64,000 nucleotides of DNA, taken from assembly GCA_903871465.1 (NCBI GenBank), contig CAIQHB010000037.1, positions 1-64,000 of the forward strand, written 5' to 3'. Each line of letters begins with the position of its first letter. Positions within the stretch are counted from its first letter, which is position 1. This DNA is from an uncultured Methanosarcinales archaeon. GTDB lineage: Archaea > Halobacteriota > Methanosarcinia > Methanotrichales > Methanotrichaceae. Below the pieces are notes generated by a model. The model was not told where the DNA came from and did not search any database. It was given only the letters and a program-made list of their open reading frames with translations. Both the position numbers and the translations under genes were made by a program. Below are positions 45,382 through 55,222 of the stretch, one piece after another.

Positions 45382-46167
45382 TTAGAATAGATTTTCAATC
45401 TGCTTGAAGTCGATCCTCGCGGTCGAGTCCAGCGTGAGCGGTGTCAGGGAGATCTTTTTGTCCTGATAGATGGTCTGCACATCCGTTCCTTCCTCATCAC
45501 AGCAGATCAGCTCGCCGTCAATCCAGTAGTAGGGCCGGCCTCGCGGGTCGAAGCGCTCCTGCACTTTGGTCTTAAAGATCTTGCGCGCCAGCCTCGTGAC
45601 CACAATCTCCGTCTCCTCTGTGGCATTGACCGGCACATTCAGGTTCAGGAGATCCACGCCCTCGGGAAGGCCATGCTCCAGGACTTTGATCGCTACGCGG
45701 CGCAGAACTTTTGTCGCCACCTCAAAGCTGTGCTTGGATCCGTGGTGCATGTCGAATTTATCGCCCTGATCAACGGCCTGAATGGAGGCGGCAATGGATG
45801 GAATACCATAGCTCGCCGCCTCCAGGGCAGCGCCGATGGTCCCACTGGTAGTGACTGTATCGGTGCTGATGTTCTCGCCCACATTGATTCCAGATACGAC
45901 GAGATCGGGCAGCTCCTTGAGGATGGCAAAGATGCCGATGATTACGGAATCAACTGGGGTTCCCGTGACGGCATAGGCCTTGAAGCCGTTCAGGTTCACC
46001 TCCGCGAACCGCAGCGGCTCAAAGACAGAGATCGATCTTCCCACGCCGCTCTTCTGGCCAGAGGGAGCAGCTACCGTTACATCTCCCAGGCCCTGCACGC
46101 TTTTCGCGGCTGCCTGCAGTCCGGAGGCATAAACGCCGTCATCGTTGCTGACCAGTATGCGATGCAT
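45382..46167 (-). CDS. surE: SurE 5'/3'-nucleotidase
   Basis: Divalent-metal phosphatase of the SurE family. From ATG 46167 about 261 aa: ILVSNDDGVYASGLQAA with the metal-binding Asp-Asp, APSGQKSGVGRSIS, VVSGINVGENISTD and the ASYGIPSIAAS core. The long upstream extension in frame (to 46308) runs across the intergenic region toward the Mrp gene and is not part of the family. Confidence 0.92.
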   Translation of the reverse strand: MHRILVSNDDGVYASGLQAAAKSVQGLGDVTVAAPSGQKSGVGRSISVFEPLRFAEVNLNGFKAYAVTGTPVDSVIIGIFAILKELPDLVVSGINVGENISTDTVTTSGTIGAALEAASYGIPSIAASIQAVDQGDKFDMHHGSKHSFEVATKVLRRVAIKVLEHGLPEGVDLLNLNVPVNATEETEIVVTRLARKIFKTKVQERFDPRGRPYYWIDGELICCDEEGTDVQTIYQDKKISLTPLTLDSTARIDFKQIENLF

Positions 46168-46211
46168 CACGACATTCCAGGGAGCCGGAGGTATAAAATC
46201 ATGCGCTTCTA

Positions 46212-47063
46212 TTAATTGAACATCTTCAGCAATCGCTCCACGATTAGGGCGAAGCTCTCTCCCGCCTGGGTCTTGCACCCCGCAAAAGTCTGACCGCTGT
46301 CGCCCCATGCGCAGACCTGTGGGTCGATGGGTATGGCCCCGAGGAACGGCGCATCCATCTCTTCAGCCATTCTTTCGCCGCCACCGCTGCCGAATATGTT
46401 GATTGTCTCCTGGCAGTGGGGGCACTTAAGGCCACTCATGTTCTCGACGATGCCAAGCACCGGCAGCTTCATGGCTTTGACCATGTTCACCGCTTTGCGT
46501 GAATCGAGCAAGGAGACCTCCTGGGGTGTGGTCACGATTATCGCGCCTGCCAAATCGGGGATGAGCTGCAGCACGCTGAGCGGCTCGTCGCTCGTGCCCG
46601 GAGGCAAGTCAACGATCAGAAAATCCAGGTCGCCCCAGTTGACATCCTGGATGAATTGCTTGATGGCGGCCATCTTCATCGGCCCGCGCCAGACCACAGG
46701 CGTCTCCCTACTGGAGAGAATTAGAGCCATGGACGCCGCTTTGATGCCGTTGGCATCGGCGGGCTCGATTCCCTCCGATCCCTGCATCAGCTTCTGATCT
46801 TCTATTCCGAGGAGCTTGGGAATATCGGGGCCGGTGATGTCGGCATCAAGAACGCCTACCTGCAAGCCTTTCATCTGCAGAGCACGGGCCAGGTTGACAG
46901 AGATGGTGCTCTTGCCTACACCACCTTTGCCGCTGGCGATGATGATCTTGTGCTTGATCCTGGCCATACGGTCAACTATACATGTGCCTTCCTTTCCTGC
47001 GTCCTTATCTTTGCATGAGCCCTTTTGGGCGCAGGAATCGCATTTCCCATTCTCTTCAGTCAT
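46212..47063 (-). CDS. Mrp/Nbp35-type P-loop ATPase (Fe-S carrier)
   Basis: A 283-aa ATPase for loading or carrying Fe-S clusters. It has the deviant Walker A IASGKGGVGKSTISVNLA, switch VGVLDADITGPDIPKLLG and LIVDLPPGTSDEPLSVLQ. The C-terminal Cys pair GLKCPHCQETIN can bridge a cluster at a dimer interface. The N-terminal tail has extra cysteines (CDSCAQKGSCKDKD), as in Nbp35. Methanogens use this protein in place of bacterial scaffolds. Confidence 0.92.
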   Translation of the reverse strand: MTEENGKCDSCAQKGSCKDKDAGKEGTCIVDRMARIKHKIIIASGKGGVGKSTISVNLARALQMKGLQVGVLDADITGPDIPKLLGIEDQKLMQGSEGIEPADANGIKAASMALILSSRETPVVWRGPMKMAAIKQFIQDVNWGDLDFLIVDLPPGTSDEPLSVLQLIPDLAGAIIVTTPQEVSLLDSRKAVNMVKAMKLPVLGIVENMSGLKCPHCQETINIFGSGGGERMAEEMDAPFLGAIPIDPQVCAWGDSGQTFAGCKTQAGESFALIVERLLKMFN

Positions 47064-47137
47064 CGAAAATCATCCATACGCACTGTTTATTATGATTGGT
47101 ATAATAACAATAATAATTAGAATTAATAATCTCATAA

Positions 47138-48058
47138 TTAAATTTTCTTTTGATTATAATAAGGCTTCACCGCGACTTGAAAGCATAGCTTGCCTCCACA
47201 TAGCCTCCTTGAGATCAACCCATCGCGCTCCATGATCTTGCAGTATTTGATGGCGTCGCTGCCGGCCAAATCCAAACGGCCGCAGATCTCCTCCAGGGTG
47301 CAGGTCTCAAAGGAAAGAAGGTTCAATAACTTATCGCGAGTCGCAGGCGGAACGCTCCAGTCCCAATCCGGAATCAGCTCCGCCCCTGGGAAGATCTCCA
47401 GCATCTTTTTCATCTCTTCCTCGCTCAAGGGCTCGACCGGCTCCGCTGGTGTCCTGACCACTGTATTGAGCTGAATTCGGTCCGGCTCTGTGGATTCGGC
47501 AGCTCTGGCAATCAATTCTGCATCGCGATCATTGATGCCCTTCACCAGCATCACCTCCAGCCAGATCTCTCCGGAAAACTCTTTCCGGAAGTCTTTAAGA
47601 CCCTGAATTATTTTATCGATCTTGAGATCTGAAGCTGGTCTGTTTATGGCCCGGAAGGACTCAACAGAAGCCGCATCCAAAGACGGCAAAACCACATCAG
47701 CCGCAGCCACCTCCCGTCGAACAGCGGGGCTGGTAAGAAGGGTGCTGTTTGTGATCACAGCCACAGGTGCCTCAACTATCTCACGGGCCTCTGCCACTAT
47801 TTTTCCCAGGTCCAGGCTCAGCGTCGGCTCACCAGATCCCGCAAAGGTGAGATAATCAAAGGGCTCACTCCTTCTGGCTTTGATCTCTTGCAGGACTTTC
47901 TGCGGCGGCACAAAACGATCACGGTAACGGGTGAGGCATCTGGTTCTGCCCAGCTCGCAGTATATGCAATCCAGGTTGCAGGTCTTGTGCTTGAGCAGGT
48001 CGACGCCCATGGAAAGGCCCAGGCGGCGAGATAGCACCGGTCCGAAGAGGTATCCCAT
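47138..48058 (-). CDS. Radical SAM protein with C-terminal HTH
   Basis: A 306-aa protein with the radical-SAM CX3CX2C motif in CNLDCIYCELGRTRC, then the FAGSGEPTLSL strand and a later NDRDAELIARA region. The N-terminal GPVLSRRLGLSMGVD matches the COG0731-like subfamily. Residues of about 235-300 look like a winged helix (LEEICGRLDLAGSDAIKYCK). The extra HTH may bind DNA or RNA. The reaction is unknown. Confidence 0.8.
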   Translation of the reverse strand: MGYLFGPVLSRRLGLSMGVDLLKHKTCNLDCIYCELGRTRCLTRYRDRFVPPQKVLQEIKARRSEPFDYLTFAGSGEPTLSLDLGKIVAEAREIVEAPVAVITNSTLLTSPAVRREVAAADVVLPSLDAASVESFRAINRPASDLKIDKIIQGLKDFRKEFSGEIWLEVMLVKGINDRDAELIARAAESTEPDRIQLNTVVRTPAEPVEPLSEEEMKKMLEIFPGAELIPDWDWSVPPATRDKLLNLLSFETCTLEEICGRLDLAGSDAIKYCKIMERDGLISRRLCGGKLCFQVAVKPYYNQKKI

Positions 48059-48239
48059 TTTTCAGTCCCGATCTTTTATTTGCCGAGATGTCTTTTATTG
48101 CTAAAACATTACATGCCCTGCAGGCTTCTTCAATATAACTTTCTTCCCGAATGACCTTCTTTCCTTCTTTTCTAGACTCTCCTCTCAGTTGATATTCCTT
48201 TCAGCAAAGCTTAAAAGACGGCTGTGCCGATGAATTCGT

Positions 48240-49184
48240 ATGGACAAGGCTCTTGAACTGGTCAGGGTACTCGGCCAGAGCGATGACTACTTTGAACGCC
48301 AGAAGGCGGCATGGGCCCTGGTGAATTTGGGTGAAGATGCCGTAGACGACGTTGCCGGTGCCCTGGAGAATGGCGAGTTCTCCGACCTGCGATACAAATC
48401 CGCCTGGGTCCTGGGAAAGACGGGATCCCCCAGAGCCGTGGACTCCCTCTGCCGGGCCATGCTCAGCGATCCGGATCATGTAGTTCGCGAATGGTGCGCG
48501 GCCGCGCTGGAGGCGATAGGAAACCAGGATGCAGTACAACCGCTGGTCCTGGCCATGAAGCGAGACAGCTCCAAAGATGTGCGTCTGCGAGCGGCAATGG
48601 CACTGCGGAGCCTGAAGGCCGCGGAGGCGCTTCGAGAACTATTGAGCTATAGCGAACCCGAGACACGGGGCATGGCGGTGACTGGTCTCGCAAAAATTGG
48701 AGACATTGAATCACTGGCGGATGTGGCCAGGCTGCTGAACGACGAAGACCCTGATGTTCGGCGCAGAGCTGCGGCATACATGGCTGAATTCAATTGCAAT
48801 GAGTCATTGAACTACCTATCTCAAGCGGTGCAGGACAGCGAGTCAACGGTGAGGTGCGAAGCGCTGAAGTCCCTAGGAAAGATGAAAAGCGAGAGGGCCT
48901 GCAGTCTAGCGCTTCCAGCGCTGAAAGACGAAGACTGGCAGGTTCGCATCACTGCCGTGACAACGTTGGGCGAGATCGGCCACAACAAAGCGCTTGATCA
49001 TCTGGTCGAATTCATGTTTAGCCAGGACGACGAGGAGATCCGGGCCTGGGCAGCCTGGAGCCTGGGCGAGATTGCCGACGAGAGGGCGGTGGAACCATTA
49101 AAGCTGGCTTACAAGACCTGCCCCACGGAAGTGATGAAGAAAGCCAAGGACTCGCTGACGGAGGTCTTCAAGAAGGAGGTATAG
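48240..49184 (+). CDS. HEAT-repeat (PBS-lyase-like) protein
   Basis: A 314-aa all-helical repeat protein with about nine HEAT units, e.g. RQKAAWALVNLGEDAVDDV, RYKSAWVLGKTGSPRAVDSL, REWCAAALEAIGNQDAVQPL, RAWAAWSLGEIADERAVEPL. Likely a protein-protein scaffold. Scaffolds of this kind are common in methanogens and bind Fe-S, phycobilin-like or corrinoid proteins in some cases; no partner is evident here. Confidence 0.85.
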   Translation: MDKALELVRVLGQSDDYFERQKAAWALVNLGEDAVDDVAGALENGEFSDLRYKSAWVLGKTGSPRAVDSLCRAMLSDPDHVVREWCAAALEAIGNQDAVQPLVLAMKRDSSKDVRLRAAMALRSLKAAEALRELLSYSEPETRGMAVTGLAKIGDIESLADVARLLNDEDPDVRRRAAAYMAEFNCNESLNYLSQAVQDSESTVRCEALKSLGKMKSERACSLALPALKDEDWQVRITAVTTLGEIGHNKALDHLVEFMFSQDDEEIRAWAAWSLGEIADERAVEPLKLAYKTCPTEVMKKAKDSLTEVFKKEV

Positions 49185-49395
49185 AGTTATGTCTGTAGCA
49201 ATATAATATATATTATATTTTTTAATGCATTATATCAAAAAATTTTATGATTAAGAATGCAACACTCGAAGCGTGCCACCTGGAGCTATTACCTGAATTC
49301 CCCGTTGGTGGAAAATAAACATCGCTCCTCCGCGTCCCTGGTTTTCTTCCTCGATCCGGTTAGTTTCAGGAGTTCTAACAGGCAAATGACGCAAA

Positions 49396-49417
49396 CGAGT
49401 TGTCATGTCACAACTCG
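49396..49417. terminator. Hairpin between the HEAT-protein and large-propeller genes
   Basis: CGAGTTGT (49396-49403) pairs with ACAACTCG (49410-49417) around a 6-nt loop, an 8-bp perfect stem. The two flanking genes converge here (the plus gene ends at 49184, the minus gene at 49471), so it may end either transcript. It lacks a strong T-run. Confidence 0.35.
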
Positions 49418-49470
49418 CTTGCTCTAACGAAGGGAACTGATCTGCCCCATGCCTGGGTTAAAATTTCATA

Positions 49471-52400
49471 CTAATCCTCGTCTTCCTCATCTTGAAAATG
49501 GTCGTTCGCACTCCCCTCACAACAACACTCCGTATGGTGCTTGGTGCAACAGCCCTTCTGGCAATCATCGCAGCACTTTTTGCAGCAACACTCATCCCAA
49601 ATGGTGTAAGCCATTACATCCAGAGTCTTAACCGGAGTGATCGGGTCGTCGCTCATTATGACCAGCTCACAACATACTGGACATTTTTCGGTGGCTTTGT
49701 ACCTGACCACAACGCTTAGACACGAGCCGGGATGCAGAGTCGCCGGGAATGGATTGTTGATCAACTTCCAGTGACGGTTCTTGCGCTTGAACGCAACGCT
49801 AGTCACGTGCAGGTCGCAATCGCCGACGTTGCAGATGGAGATTGTGCGCTCGGCGCGGCAGCAGGCCCTTACTCCGCCGAAGCACATCGAGCCCGTCACG
49901 GCGAGCTTGCCGGAGGGCGCGAAGCCTGAGAAGGTCACGGTGTGTGGACTGGTTGGATCATCGCTACTGATCGTGACCTTGGCGGTCTTCGATCCGAAGC
50001 TAGCTGGCTGGAAGCGGATGGGCACTTCGAGAGAGCCTCCAGCCGCGATCGTGATAGGATACACCGAAACTTGCGGCACAACAAACTCGCTCTCCGACGA
50101 AGCGATATTGGTGATAGACAGCGGACACGGTGCGCTGTTGAAGAGGGTTAGCGGCTCGTCCACAAACGATCCAATGCAGATCTTGCCAAAGTTGCCGCCA
50201 TCTGGGATCAACTGATTCAGGCGAGGCGCCGGCACGAATCCAGACACATCCACCGTCCTGGCACCGGCCGGGTCGTTGCTCAGCAGAGTGAGAGTGGCTG
50301 ATTTGGCACCGAAACTGGACGGTTGGAAGCGAATGACCAGGTCGATTGATCCGCCGGAGCTTACAATCAATGGGTAAGAAACGACACTTGGCGTCTTGAA
50401 TTCCAGCGAGGACGAGATTATGTTGAATATGGAAAGCTGGCAGGATCCAGTGTTGTTGATCGTCAACTTCTCTTCCGCAAAGGAACCCAGGCAGACGCTG
50501 CCCAGATTGCCGCTGTCCGCGATAGCTGCTGCAAGAGTTGCTGTCCCGAGCAGACCTGTTGCCGAGAGATCAACGAAAGGTGCCGTGGGATCGTTGCTGA
50601 TGATGCGGATGGTTGCGGTTTCAGGCCCGCTAGCCGCCACTGGATCGTACACGACCGTGAACTCGATATGCTCGCCCGGCGCGACGACCAGCGGTGTACC
50701 GGGTGTAGAAAGCACCGAGAAGCTAGTAGAGCCCATGAGACGCTGGACGCTTTTGATGACGAGATCCTGGGCGCCGACGTTGAAGATATCCAGGGTTAAG
50801 TAATTCGGCCCCTGGCAAATGGTTCCGAATGCCAGGTTGTCTTCGAGACTCACCGCGATGGAGGGGCCAGCTGGCTTGACGAAAGCGAACACGCCGCGGC
50901 CATAGGTGGCGGCGCGCAGCATGCCGTTCCTGAGCACCAGGTCGATAACCGGAACACGAGGGAAATGAATGTCATCATGCACCGACCACAAAGATCCGCC
51001 GTCTACAGAGCGCAGCACGCCGAGCTCAGTGCCCACATAAATAGCACTGGGTATATCCGAGCCGTCCAGAGCGATGGAGCTGAAGGGAAGATTGAGTGCA
51101 GGCGAGATATCCGTCCAGGAGGAGGCCCCGATGCTGGTGCGGAAGACGTGTCCGATGTTCCCGGGTCCAAGGTTGAACCCACCAAGAACGGCGTAGATCA
51201 CGGTGGGATCGTTGGGATCGTAGATCGCGCGCGCAACGTTCCGACTAGGGAGGTTCCGGGTTATGTTGGTGAAAATCACTCCCGAGGGCAGACCTACGGT
51301 GGCGGCTAGTGCATTGGTTGAGACGAATACCTGGTTGCCAACTGCGATAACAACATTGTTCCCATTGGTCCTGGCCACATCTATGTTGCCGGTTCCGCTG
51401 AAGGGGGACAGAATGCGCCAGGTTGCTCCGCCATCCCTGCTCTGCCACAGGTTCTGATTGCCACTTACATAGATAATACCAGCAGCGCTGGGGTCGGTGG
51501 TGATGGGAAAGAGACCGCAAGCTTGATCGCTTGTCGTACCCCACGGCGTAATGTCCTGGGTCGATGGGACCGTGGGTGAGAAATCTGTGCCGTCCGCATT
51601 GGAGACCCACACTCGCGTGCAGGGCGCCGGCCAAAAGCCACTTGTCCCGTAGACGCGGCCCACGGTCACTCCGTCATAAACGATATCCCAGCCATCGCCA
51701 CCCTGAGGACTGTCCCAGCCTGGTGCAGCAACTCCTGCGGTGGTCTGCAATCCGTCATCCTGCGGAGCACCCACAGTGACGCTCCCAGTGGCATCAGGCC
51801 TTATGTCGATGTTATAGAAAAGGCCGGTCTGCAGGCCGCCGTCGTTGAGCGAAGTCCAGGTCACCCCTGCATCGATAGACCTGAAGATTCCGCCATCGTT
51901 GCCACTATAGATGATCGAAGGTGTGGGACTGAGCTGTCGGACAAACGCCCAGGCATGACAGTCCGCATGCGGGACGGGCATGGTGGTAAAGCTTGCTCCA
52001 GAGTTTGTGGACCTGGCCATACCAACGGCACCGAAACAGATGATGTCGTTGACCCCGTCACCAGGAGAGGCTGGATCTACTGCCATGTGGAAGCTGTACC
52101 CGCCCTGAGTGTTGCCAGGCATTCCGGTGGCGGTCTGCTGTGTCCACGACCCGCCCTGATTCGTGCTCCGGAAGACTCCGATCGGATCAGGCGCACCACC
52201 CGTTCCCTGAAGGCTCACATAGAGCACTTGCACGCCCCCAGGGTTGGGCGGCAAGGTAGGCGGAGCAATGTCGACAATGACTTTTCCAAAACCTGCAGGT
52301 GCAGGACCTACCGCTGCGGATACTGCAGCAGTGGTGCCGCTCAAAATCTGTGTCCAGTTCTGCCCACCGTCGTTGGACCTGAAAACACCACGTCCGGAAA

Positions 52401-53007
52401 TGCCGGAGTACAGGATGCGATTGCCAGCCGGAGAAGAAGCGTCCAGCACGAGAGAGCGTGCGTCTCCGCCACTATTGGCGCCCTGCGTCCAATTGAGGCC
52501 GGCATCGGTAGAGCGGAAGACCCCACTCCCCGAGGCCAGATAGAGGATGTTGCTGTTGGCAGGATCGACTATGACGACATTTATAAACTGGTTTACGAAC
52601 TTTTTGGCTGTGGTGGCTGCGTTGCCCGTATTGCCGGAGGGGTAACCGGAACCGAGACGGATCCAACTGGCGCCTCCGTCGATCGATTTGAACAGACCCG
52701 CCCCACCTCGTCCGGGATTGGCAATGCGTCCGCTGGTCCCGATATACAAGATGTCGTGATTGTTGGGGTCGATGGCCAGGCCGCCAGGCTCGCCTATTCC
52801 AAGCTCTATCTGGCGGTCGAAAATCGGAGTCCAACTGTTGCCCCCGTCAATGCTGCGCCATACACCTCCGGCGGCCGTACCGATGTAGATGACGTTGGAG
52901 TTTGAGGGGCTGATGCCGATGGTTGAAACCAACCCGTTGACACGATTGCTGCCCTGATTCATTGGGCTAGGGCCGATGGGAGCCCACACTGTCCCCTGGA
53001 GGGTCAT
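49471..53007 (-). CDS. Giant beta-propeller/ASH protein with Cys-rich tail
   Basis: 1178 aa with no signal peptide. Residues up to about 720 hold at least ten sortilin/BNR-like Asp-box repeats (GGVWRSIDGGNSWTPI, GLFKSIDGGASWIRLG, GVFRSTDAGLNWTQG, GIFRSIDAGVTWTSL), which form a propeller. Then come three full ASH/choice-of-anchor-D domains and one shorter one (about 730-1110), each with NVG/NTG and an SNDP turn. The last 50 residues contain CCCKKCCDDCQKGCC and HHTECCC, i.e. about 11 Cys plus two His, and end in acidic DEEDED. The start overlaps the stop of a small charged protein (ATGA). Codon use and GC differ somewhat from the core genes; transfer is possible. Confidence 0.75.
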   Translation of the reverse strand: MTLQGTVWAPIGPSPMNQGSNRVNGLVSTIGISPSNSNVIYIGTAAGGVWRSIDGGNSWTPIFDRQIELGIGEPGGLAIDPNNHDILYIGTSGRIANPGRGGAGLFKSIDGGASWIRLGSGYPSGNTGNAATTAKKFVNQFINVVIVDPANSNILYLASGSGVFRSTDAGLNWTQGANSGGDARSLVLDASSPAGNRILYSGISGRGVFRSNDGGQNWTQILSGTTAAVSAAVGPAPAGFGKVIVDIAPPTLPPNPGGVQVLYVSLQGTGGAPDPIGVFRSTNQGGSWTQQTATGMPGNTQGGYSFHMAVDPASPGDGVNDIICFGAVGMARSTNSGASFTTMPVPHADCHAWAFVRQLSPTPSIIYSGNDGGIFRSIDAGVTWTSLNDGGLQTGLFYNIDIRPDATGSVTVGAPQDDGLQTTAGVAAPGWDSPQGGDGWDIVYDGVTVGRVYGTSGFWPAPCTRVWVSNADGTDFSPTVPSTQDITPWGTTSDQACGLFPITTDPSAAGIIYVSGNQNLWQSRDGGATWRILSPFSGTGNIDVARTNGNNVVIAVGNQVFVSTNALAATVGLPSGVIFTNITRNLPSRNVARAIYDPNDPTVIYAVLGGFNLGPGNIGHVFRTSIGASSWTDISPALNLPFSSIALDGSDIPSAIYVGTELGVLRSVDGGSLWSVHDDIHFPRVPVIDLVLRNGMLRAATYGRGVFAFVKPAGPSIAVSLEDNLAFGTICQGPNYLTLDIFNVGAQDLVIKSVQRLMGSTSFSVLSTPGTPLVVAPGEHIEFTVVYDPVAASGPETATIRIISNDPTAPFVDLSATGLLGTATLAAAIADSGNLGSVCLGSFAEEKLTINNTGSCQLSIFNIISSSLEFKTPSVVSYPLIVSSGGSIDLVIRFQPSSFGAKSATLTLLSNDPAGARTVDVSGFVPAPRLNQLIPDGGNFGKICIGSFVDEPLTLFNSAPCPLSITNIASSESEFVVPQVSVYPITIAAGGSLEVPIRFQPASFGSKTAKVTISSDDPTSPHTVTFSGFAPSGKLAVTGSMCFGGVRACCRAERTISICNVGDCDLHVTSVAFKRKNRHWKLINNPFPATLHPGSCLSVVVRYKATEKCPVCCELVIMSDDPITPVKTLDVMAYTIWDECCCKKCCDDCQKGCCTKHHTECCCEGSANDHFQDEEDED

Positions 53008-53315
53008 GTCAGATCCTCCTTGTCCTCTGCATCATCGGCCATAGGTCTCGCTTCCGGCGGCTTGAGAGGCTTCTGGGCAGGCGGCAGCGTCACGTCTGTT
53101 GGCGTCCGCATTACTGATCCTGGTAGTTTCTGCCATTCCTCTAGCGCTCTCGTATACGCATCCATTGTCGGAGGCGCTCCACCTTCCAGGCGCTTCGCAA
53201 CGATTTCCTCATGTACCACTCTCTCCCTGCCCTTGCCTGTCGGCCCTTGGTGGTGCCGCTCCTCATCCTCATCATGGTCCTTTCGCTTAGGCTTGGAGTC
53301 GCCGGAATTCTTCAT
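53004..53315 (-). CDS. Small charged protein coupled to the giant propeller gene
   Basis: From ATG 53315, chosen because AGAAGGTG lies about 5 nt before it, about 103 aa. It is highly charged (KPKRKDHDEDEERHHQGPTG), with a short helical middle (DAYTRALEEWQKLPG) and a proline-rich end (LPPAQKPLKPPEARPMADD). The stop overlaps the ATG of the 1178-aa gene, so expression is coupled. It may be a disordered partner or chaperone of the big protein; this is inference. Confidence 0.55.
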   Translation of the reverse strand: MKNSGDSKPKRKDHDEDEERHHQGPTGKGRERVVHEEIVAKRLEGGAPPTMDAYTRALEEWQKLPGSVMRTPTDVTLPPAQKPLKPPEARPMADDAEDKEDLT

Positions 53316-53882
53316 TATGACACCTTCTTTCTGCTTATTCATCGATGGATGTAGCGTTATTTGTCGTCGCTCTGCTTGTCGAATTGATCGCGATACTGCA
53401 ATTTGTATATCCATTATATTCTTCTGCGATACTATTTAATTTTACCGAGGAGGATTACTATTAACCTCTTATTTTGGGCAGCGCTTTATAAATACTGTAT
53501 AAAGCCCCAAGATTTTTGGCGGTTTTTAGGAATCCGCCGAGATTTCAGACCGGGTGTGTAGTCCCGAAACTCTCAGAACTACACAAGATTTCAGACCTGG
53601 AATGATATCCGCTTAAGTGGCATCAATACGCCAACAATTGTGCATTATAGGTGTTTGCATTAGTACTCGTCTAATACTATTAATACTATTTTTTCCAAAA
53701 TCTAAGATCATGCAGTCTATATTTGATCTGAGAACCGATGAAACTTTCGAAGATAGAATATGAAATTTTTTATTATATTTATCGTAAACAAAAAGATTTA
53801 TTAGTTTGTAAGAATGCCTGAGTTTTAAGCATATAAGAAGAGCGTAAACAACATAGGACTGTGACTTTGGGAGGACCCTATA
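53316..53882. other. Intergenic region upstream of the propeller operon and pit gene
   Basis: Divergent promoter region of about 570 bp. It contains the repeat cluster at 53540-53597 and a TATA-like AAGCATATAAGAAG (about 53828-53841) plus GGGAGG before ATG 53883 of the phosphate permease. The frame of the 53004 gene is also open upstream to 53414. No gene is recognised. Confidence 0.45.
53540..53597. repeat. Direct repeat flanking a hairpin
   Basis: AGATTTCAGACC occurs at 53540-53551 and 53586-53597. Between them TGTGTAGT (53555-53562) pairs with ACTACACA (53578-53585), giving an 8-bp stem with a 15-nt loop. The unit could be a regulatory site, or a short repeat element. Confidence 0.55.
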
Positions 53883-54847
53883 ATGACAAGTCTTTTTTCC
53901 ATATCAGCTCCTGTTGCACTAGGATTGGCCATAATGTTCGTTATGGCTTTTGCAGAAGGAGCCAACGATATCTCAAAAGTAGTATCAACTTTAGTCGGAA
54001 GTGGCATAACGACCTATCGAAAGGCTATATTTTTTGGAACATTTTGCACAGCCATCGGCGCTTTAGCAGCCATTGTTTTAGGAAAAGCGGTGGCAGTGAC
54101 TCTTACAACAGGTATCATCACCCCTACTGCATCCGCCAGCACTGCCTACGCCCTTGCTGCTTTGATTGGTGCTATTAGTTGGACGCTCCTGGCAACGAGA
54201 ATCGGTATGCCTATCTCCACATCTCATGCCATAGTGGGGTCGATCGTCGTTTTGGGCGTCATTGCCTTCGGGCCCGGGCAGGTCCACTGGAATATCATCG
54301 TGGAGGACGTCACTCTGCCCATGGTAGCCAGTCCCTTAATCGCTATTCCTATGGCACTAGCTCTCTTCCTTATCTTTGAACCATTGTCCCGAAAATTCTC
54401 GCTGGCCACTTCGCATTGGGTTTCTTCAGGAGCTGCAAGTTTGGCCGAGGGGTGAACGATGCTCCAAAGATTGCAGCTCTTGGTGTATTTTTTTCCCTGA
54501 CTAGCGAAAGTGGATGGTCTTCGATTCCAACAACGCTGCTCTTTTCAATTGTGGCCCTCGGGATGAGCATGGGTAGCATCTTTGCCGGCCTAAAGGTTAC
54601 AAAAACCTTAGCAGAACACGTAACTCCTATGGACAATGCTGAGGGCTTAGCTGCCAATGCGACCACTGCCTTTTTGCTTCTATTTGCTTCTGAATTGGGT
54701 TTACCTGTTTCGGTCACTTATGTGATCGGATCGTCCGTCATTGGTTTAGGCGTGAGGAGAGCTATCAAGGATGTGTCATGGAGGACTGTAAAAAGGATGA
54801 TACTATCGTGGGTTGTGACGGTTCCTGCAAGTGGCTTTATTGTATAG
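53883..54847 (+). pseudogene. PiT-type phosphate permease split by a frameshift
   Basis: Inorganic phosphate transporter (PiT). The first frame (53883-54455) has EGANDISKVVSTLVGSGITT and four to six membrane segments, then ends SSGAASLAEG-stop. The second frame (54416-54847) continues GVNDAPKIAALGVFFSLTSE, the second PiT signature, to FIV. Joining them needs one extra G in the G4 run at 54449-54452 (GAGGGG TGA to GAG GGG GTG AAC). So it is a one-base deletion, a sequencing error in a short homopolymer, or a programmed -1 frameshift. The two halves together make about 320 aa, normal for archaeal PiT. Confidence 0.8.
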
Positions 54848-55222
54848 GTCTTTCTTCGTTATAAATCATATAGGGTCTTAGGAATAAATGGAGAGGGGTC
54901 TGGTTATGGAAGCAATTTTAGTATCTCCCAATGGATATACGGCCTCGCCCTTATTAGCTCTGGTAATAAGCCTTCAATGATTGGACTTGAAACCTCATCT
55001 ACTTGACGATTACTTGCACAACTTGATCTCCTCAGTGAATTTTCTTCGCAATTGCGGAGGAAGGGTTCCAAACCATATTTATAGCTCGGCCGTTATCCTG
55101 GAGAATCTTAACAGATCCACTATATTGATCCACCACGACTTTTGAGCGAAAATCGTTACAGGCAATTTTATTCCACGAAGATTGCTGCAAGGTGCGCCTC
55201 TGCCGTTTCACTTTTTAACCTT
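54848..55222. other. 375-bp intergenic region after the pit gene
   Basis: A 24-codon ORF (54906-54980, starting MEAILVSPNGYTASPL) follows GGAGAGGGG; its frame is short and the family is unknown. The rest shows no recognised gene or RNA. It separates the pit gene from the convergent YkgJ-like gene. Confidence 0.35.
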
